DNA of 64,000 nt from Leptothrix sp. (in: b-proteobacteria) (lineage in GTDB: Bacteria > Pseudomonadota > Gammaproteobacteria > Burkholderiales > Burkholderiaceae_C). The notes under the pieces are model-generated. The model saw only the letters and a list, made by a program, of their open reading frames with translations, made no database searches and was not told where the DNA came from. Of the stretch, positions 33,620-40,846 are shown piece after piece. The stretch is from positions 1 through 64,000 of the forward strand of contig PNKV01000001.1 of assembly GCA_013822685.1 (NCBI GenBank), in the 5' to 3' direction. Position 1 is the first letter of the stretch. The number at the start of each line of letters is the position of its first letter. A program made the translations under genes and the position numbers.

Positions 33620-34529
33620 GCCCTTGAGCGGGCAATCCACGTGCCGGCCGCTCCAAGGGGTAGTGCTCGTCCACCACCGCGCCCAAGGCGCCGCCCAGCA
33701 GCAGGATCTGTGCGGAGTAATAAACCCACAGCATCACCACCACGAAGGAACCCGCAGCGCCATAGCTGGATGCCACGCTGGCATGCACCAGGTACAGCCC
33801 GATCAGGTGCTTGCCCACCGAAAACATCACCGCGCTGCTGATCGCGCCCACCCACACCGCCAGGCGGCTGGGCTTTCTTTCAGGCAACCACCGCAACAAG
33901 GCGGCGAAGGCCATCACCAGCACGCCTGTGGACACCGCCACATCCAGCAAGCCCATCAGCTCGGCCAGGGTGGGAAAGCGGGTGGACATGTAGGCACTGA
34001 GGGCCGCCAGCACAGCACTGAGCAAAAGCGAAACGATGGCCAGGAAGCCAAACCCCAGCACCAGCGCAAAACCAATCAAGCGCGCACGCACAAAGGCCGA
34101 GATGGCCGAAGATTGGTCGGGCACCACGCGCGCGATGGCATTGAGCGCACGCCGCAATTCGGCAAACACGCCGGTGGCACCCACCAGCAAGGTGACCACG
34201 CCCAGCAAACTGGCCCACAGGCCATTAGGATGGCGCCAGGCCGACTCGATCATGGCTTCGATGCCTTTGGCAGCGGCCTGGCCTACCAGGCCCTCGATCT
34301 CGCCAACGATCTGCCCACGGGCCGCGTCTTCACCAAACACCGCGCCCGCGATGGCGATGGCCACCACCAGCAAAGGCGCCACCGCGAACATCGTGTAGAA
34401 GGCGATGGCTGCGCCCAACTGAGGGCCTCGGTCGTCCAGCCAACGGTTCACTGCCTTGAAAAGGATTTGCACAGGCCGCCGCAACACCGTCGGCACCAGG
34501 CTCCACAATCGATCAGGCCAGGAAGCCAT
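33606..34529 (-). CDS. YihY/BrkB family membrane protein
   Basis: The 307-residue product has six membrane helices and the YihY/BrkB signatures DRGPQLGAAIAFYTMFAVAP near residue 35 and SYGAAGSFVVVMLWVYYSAQ near 265. The old label ribonuclease BN is wrong; the family is of unknown or transport-related function. It follows the outer-membrane-barrel gene by six bases. Confidence 0.92.
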   Translation of the reverse strand: MASWPDRLWSLVPTVLRRPVQILFKAVNRWLDDRGPQLGAAIAFYTMFAVAPLLVVAIAIAGAVFGEDAARGQIVGEIEGLVGQAAAKGIEAMIESAWRHPNGLWASLLGVVTLLVGATGVFAELRRALNAIARVVPDQSSAISAFVRARLIGFALVLGFGFLAIVSLLLSAVLAALSAYMSTRFPTLAELMGLLDVAVSTGVLVMAFAALLRWLPERKPSRLAVWVGAISSAVMFSVGKHLIGLYLVHASVASSYGAAGSFVVVMLWVYYSAQILLLGGALGAVVDEHYPLERPARGLPAQGHESH

Positions 34530-34535
34530 CGGCGT

Positions 34536-35198
34536 TCAATAGCGGTAACGCAAACTCAGCGCCGCCGTGTCCACGTTGTCGCGGCCGGTCACGAACTTGA
34601 AGTCATGCCGGTTCAAGTCCGCCGATGCCGACCAGTTCTGCGAAACATGCCAGTTCACGCCCACGCCATACGACAGGCCAAGACCATGCGCTGAGCCGGT
34701 GGGAACGGAGGCATTGGTGGCCAGGTCCATGCGCGTGCGGGCATAGTTGGCGCCCAGCCGGCCAATGAGGCTCACACGCGAGCCCAGGGGCATTTCGCCC
34801 AGCAGGTTCACGTTCAGGCCACGGACACGAACGGCGTTGCCCACATGCTCGAGGTTGCTCATGCGCATGTAGGCCAGCTCAAACCCCCAACGCTGACTGA
34901 ACTCACCGCCAGCGTACAAAGTAATGGCGCGGCCATTGCGGCGGCAGACCATGCCTTCGGGGCAAGGCATCCGCGCTGAACCGATGCTCAAACCCACATG
35001 GTGCTTGGCTTGGCGAGGCCGCCAACCAGGGGCGGATGGATCGGTGGCTTCGGGGCTGTACGCCAGATTGCTGGCGAACGGACCATCCTTGCCAGGCAGG
35101 TCGTCTGGCGCATCGGCGGCTTGGCTGAACTGTGAACAAACACACAACAAGACCAAGCACCACTTTCGCAGCCTGAGTTGTTGTTGCGGGAAATTCAT
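34536..35198 (-). CDS. outer-membrane beta-barrel protein
   Basis: The 220-residue product has a signal peptide (cleavage after QAA near residue 28) and an eight-strand-type barrel of alternating strands, such as GLNVNLLGEMPLGSRVSLIG, ending in LSLRYRY with a terminal aromatic residue. It resembles OmpA-like/OmpW-like small porin barrels but no family is certain. Two Cys near 78-84 (MPCPEGMVCR) may form a disulphide. It heads the operon with yihY, read from the sigma-54 promoter at 35251-35266. Confidence 0.75.
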   Translation of the reverse strand: MNFPQQQLRLRKWCLVLLCVCSQFSQAADAPDDLPGKDGPFASNLAYSPEATDPSAPGWRPRQAKHHVGLSIGSARMPCPEGMVCRRNGRAITLYAGGEFSQRWGFELAYMRMSNLEHVGNAVRVRGLNVNLLGEMPLGSRVSLIGRLGANYARTRMDLATNASVPTGSAHGLGLSYGVGVNWHVSQNWSASADLNRHDFKFVTGRDNVDTAALSLRYRY

Positions 35199-35250
35199 CG
35201 CGGCTCCTTGGGGGAAAAAGCACGGTGCGCCGTGTGATCAACCATTGATC

Positions 35251-35266
35251 AGCAACTGGCGTGCCG
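35251..35266 (-). promoter_or_regulatory. sigma-54 promoter for the barrel/yihY operon
   Basis: On the minus strand CGGCACGCCAGTTGCT matches TGGCACG-N4-TTGCT at all but the first base; about 50 bp before the ATG at 35198. Confidence 0.7.
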
Positions 35267-35296
35267 TGCCCGCGAGCCCTCGTTGCAAATGGCATG

Positions 35297-35312
35297 CGGC
35301 ACGCTGCTTGCC
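35297..35312 (+). promoter_or_regulatory. sigma-54 promoter, distal, for the PA2169-type gene
   Basis: CGGCACGCTGCTTGCC has GGCACG and TTGC at correct spacing; 100 bp upstream of the ATG at 35413, divergent from the barrel-operon promoter. Confidence 0.6.
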
Positions 35313-35355
35313 TGTCATGGTAGGCATCAACCCCAACGGGCAATCGCTCGAAATG

Positions 35356-35371
35356 TGGCTGATTCATTGCT
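35356..35371 (+). promoter_or_regulatory. sigma-54 promoter, proximal, for the PA2169-type gene
   Basis: TGGCTGATTCATTGCT has TGGC and TTGCT at correct spacing; it ends 41 bp before the ATG at 35413. One of the two tandem sites may be the active promoter. Confidence 0.55.
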
Positions 35372-35412
35372 TCACAACGGCGTTAACGCGCCTCACATCA
35401 AAGGATGACACC

Positions 35413-35868
35413 ATGACGAACGACAACATTGTTGACACACTCAACGACCTCATCGAAACCTCCAAAGATGGCGAGCAAGGCTTCAACGCCTGCGCCAAGC
35501 ACGTCACCAACTCGGAACTCAAGAGCCTGTTCATCCAGCGCGCCATCGAGTGCCAACGTGCCGCGGCCGAGCTGCAACCTTTCGTGCTGCAGTACGGTGG
35601 CAAGCCCGAGCAAAGCGGCAGCGTTGCTGGCGCCCTGCACCGTGGCTGGGTGGCCGTGCGTGACTCACTGACCGGCTACAGCGATGCCGCCGTGCTGGAA
35701 GAGTGTGAGCGTGGCGAAGACACCGCACTGGCCCGCTACCGCAAGGCCTTGAAGGAAGACGCCCTGCCGCCCGCCTTGCGTGCCGTCATCGAGCGCCAAC
35801 TCATTGGCGTGCAGCGCAACCACGATCAGGTCAAGTTGCTGCGCGACCAACACAAGGCCACTCTGTAG
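35413..35868 (+). CDS. PA2169/DUF2383 family four-helix-bundle protein
   Basis: The 151-residue product is ferritin-like in helical layout: DTLNDLIETSKDGEQGFNAC, FIQRAIECQRAAAELQPFV, then YSDAAVLEECERGEDTALAR, matching the PA2169 family (DUF2383). Members are stress-linked and of unknown function. The ATG at 35413 follows AAGGATGACACC. It heads an operon with the DUF4142 protein and topoisomerase IB. Confidence 0.9.
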   Translation: MTNDNIVDTLNDLIETSKDGEQGFNACAKHVTNSELKSLFIQRAIECQRAAAELQPFVLQYGGKPEQSGSVAGALHRGWVAVRDSLTGYSDAAVLEECERGEDTALARYRKALKEDALPPALRAVIERQLIGVQRNHDQVKLLRDQHKATL

Positions 35869-35903
35869 AAGCTTCTGCAGCCTTTACCCACTGAGGAGAA
35901 ACC

Positions 35904-36644
35904 ATGAAAACCAAAAGTCGAATCCTGGGTCTGGCGGGCGTCGCGGTGTCCGCCACCCTGGCATTGAGCGCTTGCAACCGGCAGGATGAAGTTTCCTCCC
36001 GCACGGCGAACTCCGCCGACACGCCCTTGCAGGACAGTGCCATGGTGGCGGCCAATGAGTCGGGGGCGTCGGCCGCCAACAGCAGCAACCCCACGGGGGA
36101 CAGCAGCCTGATGCGCGATCCCAATGACCAGCTGAACAACCAGCCCACGGCGGCCGGCGTGCCCACCTCGCCAACGGCGGCCACCACGGCCTTGAACGCA
36201 TCAGAAAAGAAGTTCCTTTCTGACGCGGCCGTTGCTGGCCAGTACGAGTTGGCTTTGGCACAGTTGGCGACGGCCAATGCCTCCGATTCGTCGGTCAAGT
36301 CGTATGCAACGATGCTGGTCAGTGACCACACCATGGCCAATCAAAAGCTCCAACTGCTGGCCCAGCGGCGCAACGTGGTGTTGCCCACCACCTTGCCGCA
36401 AGACAAGCAGGAGGTGATCGACCGGTTGACCAAGCTGACGGGCGCGGATTTTGACCGGCAGTTTGTCCAGACGGTGGGTCTGCACGACCACAAGACGGAC
36501 ATCACCCTGTTCGAGAAGGCCACCCGTGAGGCCAAGGACAGCGAGGTCCGCGACTTTGCATCGTCCACCCTGCCCACCCTGCGGGCTCACCTCAGTGCAG
36601 CGCAAAACCTGCCATCCAACGTGAAGGGCAGCGCCGGAAGCTGA
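35904..36644 (+). CDS. DUF4142 family exported protein (probable lipoprotein)
   Basis: A 246-residue envelope protein. The N-terminus has a signal with a lipobox-like LALSAC (Cys near 24), then a low-complexity Ser/Ala/Asn linker to about residue 95. The DUF4142 four-helix domain covers about 95-235, with KKFLSDAAVAGQYELALAQL and VSDHTMANQKLQLLA, where the conserved DH pair stands. The fold is ferritin-like, the function unknown. GAGGAG precedes the ATG. Operon with the genes on both sides. Confidence 0.88.
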   Translation: MKTKSRILGLAGVAVSATLALSACNRQDEVSSRTANSADTPLQDSAMVAANESGASAANSSNPTGDSSLMRDPNDQLNNQPTAAGVPTSPTAATTALNASEKKFLSDAAVAGQYELALAQLATANASDSSVKSYATMLVSDHTMANQKLQLLAQRRNVVLPTTLPQDKQEVIDRLTKLTGADFDRQFVQTVGLHDHKTDITLFEKATREAKDSEVRDFASSTLPTLRAHLSAAQNLPSNVKGSAGS

Positions 36645-36648
36645 CTGC

Positions 36649-37707
36649 ATGGACAAGCCTCATGAATCCGTGCCCTCGGGCCTGGTTTATGTGAGCAGCG
36701 ACATGCCCGGCATCCGCCGGGTGCGTCGCGGCCAGCAGTTCGGCTACCGCCTGCCGAACGGTCGTTGGCTGAAAGACCAGAAGGCATTGGAGCGCATCAG
36801 GCGCCTGGCCATTCCCCCCGCTTATGCCGATGTGTGGATCTGCCCCTTGCCGCAAGGCCACCTGCAGGCCACGGGCCGCGATGCGCGAGGCCGCAAGCAG
36901 TACCGCTATCACCCCGACTGGCGCGTGGCGCGCGATGTTCACAAGTTTGAGCGCATGGCTGAGTTTGGCCTGGCCTTGCCGCGCATTCGCGAGCAGGTGG
37001 CGCACGACCTGGCCTTGCGGGTCGGTGACAAACCACAGCGGGCCTCTGTGCTGGCCGCGATCGTGCGCTTGCTGGACACCACCCTGGTCCGCGTGGGCAA
37101 CGAGGAGTACGCCAAGGCCAACGGCTCTTTCGGCCTGACGACCTTGCGCAACAAACATGCGGCGGTGCAAGGCCACACCTTGAAATTGCGATTCAAAGGC
37201 AAGAGCGGCGTGCCCCACCAGGTGACGCTGCAGGATGCCCGGGTGAGCCGGATCGTTCAGCGCTGCCAATCCATGCCGGGACAAGCCCTGTTCCAGTACG
37301 AGGATGATGACGGCACCTTGCACACGATCGGCTCGGGCGATGTGAACGACTACCTGCGCAGCGCTGGCGGTGCGGACTTCACCGCCAAAGACTTCCGGAC
37401 CTGGCATGCCACGGTGCATGCCCTTGACCTGATGTGCCAAGGTTGCACAGAAGACGGCTCAGCCCAGCCCACGGCCAACGAGGTGCTGAAGCAAGTCTCG
37501 GCTTTGCTGCGCAACACGGTGGCCGTGTGCCGCAAGTCCTACGTGCACCCGCACGTGTTGATGGCCAGCCAGGACATGATCAAGACGCTGAAGGTGAAGG
37601 CCCAACGCCAGCGCCAGCAAGCACAGGCGCTGACGCCATCAGAGCGCCGACTGTTGGCTTTCTTGAAGAACATTGGTGAGGATCAGGGCTCGTTGCCCCA
37701 ACCCTGA
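36649..37707 (+). CDS. DNA topoisomerase IB (poxvirus type)
   Basis: A 352-residue type IB topoisomerase that relaxes supercoils by a 3'-phosphotyrosyl intermediate. N-terminal domain with GIRRVRRGQQFGYRLPNG, catalytic domain with VRVGNEEYAKANGSFGLTTL, the FTAKDFRTWHATV motif, and the active Tyr in CRKSYVHPHV (near 298). All five catalytic residues seem present. It follows the DUF4142 gene by four bases and so falls under the same stress promoter. The 3' end overlaps kefC, on the opposite strand, by 25 bp. Confidence 0.93.
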   Translation: MDKPHESVPSGLVYVSSDMPGIRRVRRGQQFGYRLPNGRWLKDQKALERIRRLAIPPAYADVWICPLPQGHLQATGRDARGRKQYRYHPDWRVARDVHKFERMAEFGLALPRIREQVAHDLALRVGDKPQRASVLAAIVRLLDTTLVRVGNEEYAKANGSFGLTTLRNKHAAVQGHTLKLRFKGKSGVPHQVTLQDARVSRIVQRCQSMPGQALFQYEDDDGTLHTIGSGDVNDYLRSAGGADFTAKDFRTWHATVHALDLMCQGCTEDGSAQPTANEVLKQVSALLRNTVAVCRKSYVHPHVLMASQDMIKTLKVKAQRQRQQAQALTPSERRLLAFLKNIGEDQGSLPQP

Positions 37708-39500
37708 GGCCGGTTGCCCTGGGGTGCCTCCCGTTCTTGGGCAAACAACTCTTCCAGTTGCTGGCGCCCTTGCTTGGCCATGGCCACCAGGGCCTTCTGA
37801 TCCTTGTGATGGGGCCAGAACTGCTCCAGTTGATTCACGGAGTGGCGCCTGAAACGCATGGCCATCTGCCGTGCATGGTGGGGGTGCCAGCCCATCAGCT
37901 CCAGCACACTGCGCCCGCTCAGCAGTGCCGAATCCAAAGTCTCACGCTCGATCAAGCTCACGCCCCGGTCGCGCAAGGCATACCAGTGCTGCACATTGCG
38001 CGCCCGTGCCACGATGGCCAGGTGCGGGAAATGCGCCTTGGCCAAGTCCACCAACTTCAGGCTTTGCTCGACATCGTCAATCGCCACGACCAGGGCCTTG
38101 GCCGACTCGGCGCCAGCCATGCGCAGCAGGTCAAGGCGGGTGGCGTCGCCGTAATGCACCCGAAAGCCAAAGCGGCGCAGCGCCTCGACCTGCTCGGCAT
38201 CGTGGTCCAGCACCGTGGCCTTCAGGCCGTTCGCATACATCAGGCGACCCACCACCTGGCCATAGCGCCCAAAGCCGGCAATGATGACGGGCGCTTCCTG
38301 GCGCTCAGCCAGCGAGGCCTCTGGCGACGGCGCCGCCAGCCGCGCAAAACGGGGCAGCAACCAGCGGTCAACGCATACCAGCAACAAGGGCGTGATCAGC
38401 ATCGACAAGGCCACGGTGCCGATCAACAGCGAGGACACTTCGGCCGAGAACACCTGGGCCCCTGCGGCCTGCTGGAACACCACGAACGCGAACTCGCCAC
38501 CCTGGGCCAGCAACAGCGTGAACACCGGCCGCTCACCCACGGGCACCTTGACCAGCTTGGCCAGCCCCCACAGCACGATGCCCTTGATCAGCAGGAAGCC
38601 GAGCAGGATGACCGCGACCAACCAGAGGTGCTGCGCCAGGGCGCCGAAATCGATGGTCATGCCCACGGCCATGAAGAACAGGCCCAGCAGCAGGCCTTTG
38701 AACGGCTCCACATCGGTTTCCAGCTCACGTTTGTATTCGCTCTCGGCCAGCAGCACGCCGCCCAGAAAGGCGCCCAGCGCCATCGACAAGCCCACAGCCT
38801 GCATCAAGGTGGCAATACCCACCACCAAGGCCAGCGAAGCGGCGGTGAAAATTTCTTGCGACTGGCTGCGCGCGATCCAGCGCAAGGCGTGGCGCAAGAG
38901 CAAGCGCCCCACCACCACGATGCCCGCGATGACGGCCAGGGCACGCAAAGCCTCCAGCCAGGGGCTGCCGCCCGCATCGGCTTTGGGGCCCAGCAAAGGG
39001 ATCAAGGCGAGGATGGGGATGGCCGCCACATCCTGGAATAACAAGATGGCAAAGCCCGCCTGCCCGGCGGACGTGGGCAGCATGTTGCGCTCGTTCATCA
39101 CCTGCAAGGCCACGGCCGTGGACGACAGGGCCAGGCCCAGGCCGGCCACCACCGCGATCTGCCAGGACACGCCAAAGGCCATGGCCGCTGCCGCCAAGGC
39201 CAACGCGCAGCCCAGCAACTGCAGGCTGCCCCAGCCGAAGATGGGCCGGCGCAAGGCCCACAAGCGGGGCGGCTCCAGCTCCAGGCCAATCAGGAACAGC
39301 ATCAGCACCACACCAAACTCGGCGAAATGCAGGATGGATTCGGTGTCATCCACCAACTTCAGGCCGAAGGGCCCAATGGCGATGCCCGCGGCCAGGTAGC
39401 CGATGATCGAGCCCAGGCCAAGCTTCTTGGCCAAAGGCACCGCGATGATCGCGGCCGACAAATAGACCAGGGTGCTGAGCAACCAGTTGCTGTGTTCCAT
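37683..39500 (-). CDS. kefC: glutathione-gated potassium/proton antiporter (KefB/KefC type)
   Basis: A 605-residue CPA2-family antiporter: about 12 membrane helices over residues 1-385, with GLELEPPRLWALRRPIFGWG and GQAGFAILLFQDVAAIPILA, then an RCK/TrkA-N domain (about 405-520) with the nucleotide-binding IIAGFGRYGQVVGRLMY and a conserved acidic end to the beta-strand. Kef systems release potassium to acidify the cell during electrophile stress. It is translated two bases after its partner flavodoxin-like gene. KefB and KefC cannot be told apart from sequence by eye. Confidence 0.9.
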   Translation of the reverse strand: MEHSNWLLSTLVYLSAAIIAVPLAKKLGLGSIIGYLAAGIAIGPFGLKLVDDTESILHFAEFGVVLMLFLIGLELEPPRLWALRRPIFGWGSLQLLGCALALAAAAMAFGVSWQIAVVAGLGLALSSTAVALQVMNERNMLPTSAGQAGFAILLFQDVAAIPILALIPLLGPKADAGGSPWLEALRALAVIAGIVVVGRLLLRHALRWIARSQSQEIFTAASLALVVGIATLMQAVGLSMALGAFLGGVLLAESEYKRELETDVEPFKGLLLGLFFMAVGMTIDFGALAQHLWLVAVILLGFLLIKGIVLWGLAKLVKVPVGERPVFTLLLAQGGEFAFVVFQQAAGAQVFSAEVSSLLIGTVALSMLITPLLLVCVDRWLLPRFARLAAPSPEASLAERQEAPVIIAGFGRYGQVVGRLMYANGLKATVLDHDAEQVEALRRFGFRVHYGDATRLDLLRMAGAESAKALVVAIDDVEQSLKLVDLAKAHFPHLAIVARARNVQHWYALRDRGVSLIERETLDSALLSGRSVLELMGWHPHHARQMAMRFRRHSVNQLEQFWPHHKDQKALVAMAKQGRQQLEELFAQEREAPQGNRPQGWGNEP

Positions 39501-39502
39501 GC

Positions 39503-40117
39503 TCAGGCGTCCTCGGTCGGGCGATCATTGGCGGGCACCTCGCACAGCGGGCAGCTCCCCAGCTCGGCCATCTCCGGCCACAGGGGGTAGGTGCTCAAGC
39601 GATCTCGGTACACCTCGACGTGCGCCTCCAGGGCCTGGGGTGACACAGTGTGGGCACCATGCAAGACCAATGGCGGCAAGAAGCGCAAGCCGCACAAGGC
39701 CGCAGTCTGCTCGTAGGGCGGCAGAAAAGCGTCGAAGAAATAACGGTTGTAGCCCGTCGGGCTGTAGGCGTCCTGCATGCCACCGGTGGTGACCACCAGC
39801 CACAAGTCCTTGCCACGCAAGGCGTTGCCACCTTGGCCATAAGCCCAACCCAGTGTCAGCACCTCGTCCAGCCACAGCTTCATCAGCGGCGGCATGCTGT
39901 ACCAATGGATGGGGTGCTGCCAGACGATCAAATCGGCCTGGGCGGCCAAGGCCTGCTCGACAGGCGCGTCGATCACGTGGTCGGGGTACAGGGCGTACAA
40001 GTCACGCACGGTGACGTTCGCGAGCGACTGGCCCGACTGCATCAAGGCGCGGTTGACCCGCGAATGCCGCAGATCGGGGTGCGCGGCCAGGACAAGGATG
40101 GAAGGAGAATCGGACAT
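39503..40117 (-). CDS. Kef ancillary NAD(P)H oxidoreductase (KefF/KefG type)
   Basis: A 204-residue flavodoxin-fold quinone reductase-like protein: ILVLAAHPDLRHSRVNRALM, then LIVWQHPIHWYSMPPLMKLW, GWAYGQGGNALRGKDLWLVV, and a late HGAHTVSPQALEAHVEVYRD. KefF/KefG bind the Kef antiporter and are needed for full activity. I start at MSDSPSILVLAAHP (40117), three codons into the open frame. Operon with kefC downstream. Confidence 0.88.
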   Translation of the reverse strand: MSDSPSILVLAAHPDLRHSRVNRALMQSGQSLANVTVRDLYALYPDHVIDAPVEQALAAQADLIVWQHPIHWYSMPPLMKLWLDEVLTLGWAYGQGGNALRGKDLWLVVTTGGMQDAYSPTGYNRYFFDAFLPPYEQTAALCGLRFLPPLVLHGAHTVSPQALEAHVEVYRDRLSTYPLWPEMAELGSCPLCEVPANDRPTEDA

Positions 40118-40180
40118 CGGGCACAAAGTAGCGCAGGTGCGCCTTTGTACCCGATTGGCCGGCGAGCGGCCGGCGCGGGC

Positions 40181-40738
40181 TTACTCTTCCAGCCAGTCTT
40201 TCAGTTCGTCGGCGTGCTCTTGCTCGTCGCTGAGGATGTCTTCCAGCAAGCGGCGGGTGGTCGAATCCTTGTCGCCAATCAGGTCGATCATCTGGCTGTA
40301 GGTTTCAATGGCCACACGCTCGGCGATCAGGTTGGCGCGGATCATGGCGGACAAGTCCAGCGACTCGTCGTACTCGGCGTGGCTGCGCTTGGTCAGGCTG
40401 TCGGGCGAAAAATTGGGTTCGCCGCCCAGCTGCGAGATGCGGGTGGCCAGGCGATCGGCGTGGGCCGCTTCTTCGTTGGCGTGCACCATGAACTCCTCGG
40501 CGATCTTGGGCGAAGCCCGGCCCTCGGCGGTGAAGTGGTGGCGCTTGTAGCGCAGCACGCACACCAGTTCCGTGGCCAGTGCATCGTTCAGCAGCTTGAT
40601 GATGTCCTCGCGCCAGGGCGCATCGTGCGGGGTGACGGCTCCCTCGCCCAAGCCGGATTTGGCGGCGTTGATGGCCGCTTCGTCCAGCACCAGCCGTTGG
40701 CCTGTTGCATTTGATGTCGTGGGGGCGTCGGTGCTCAT
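40181..40738 (-). CDS. bacterioferritin-like protein
   Basis: The 185-residue product is a four-helix ferritin. The di-iron ligands of bacterioferritin are present: Glu in DALATELVCVLRYKRHH, Glu and His in HANEEAAHADRLA, Glu in ERVAIETYSQMIDL, and Glu/His in DEQEHADEL. A 30-residue N-terminal extension precedes the first helix, and the haem-binding Met is not obvious. It could store iron or act as a Dps-like protector. It stands alone between the kef operon and the glucan synthase. Confidence 0.85.
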   Translation of the reverse strand: MSTDAPTTSNATGQRLVLDEAAINAAKSGLGEGAVTPHDAPWREDIIKLLNDALATELVCVLRYKRHHFTAEGRASPKIAEEFMVHANEEAAHADRLATRISQLGGEPNFSPDSLTKRSHAEYDESLDLSAMIRANLIAERVAIETYSQMIDLIGDKDSTTRRLLEDILSDEQEHADELKDWLEE

Positions 40739-40846
40739 GGTGCGGTCCTCGTCTGCTGGGGTGATGCCATGGGTTTAAATTTACGGTCGGCGGCCGCCAG
40801 CCTGCATCGGCGTTTGGCGCGTGCGTTTGTAGGACATCACCGCATG

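Noticed and set aside
37737-39041. Plus-strand frame of 434 codons over kefC
   Set aside because: Antisense to a complete antiporter; His/Gln-rich shadow composition.
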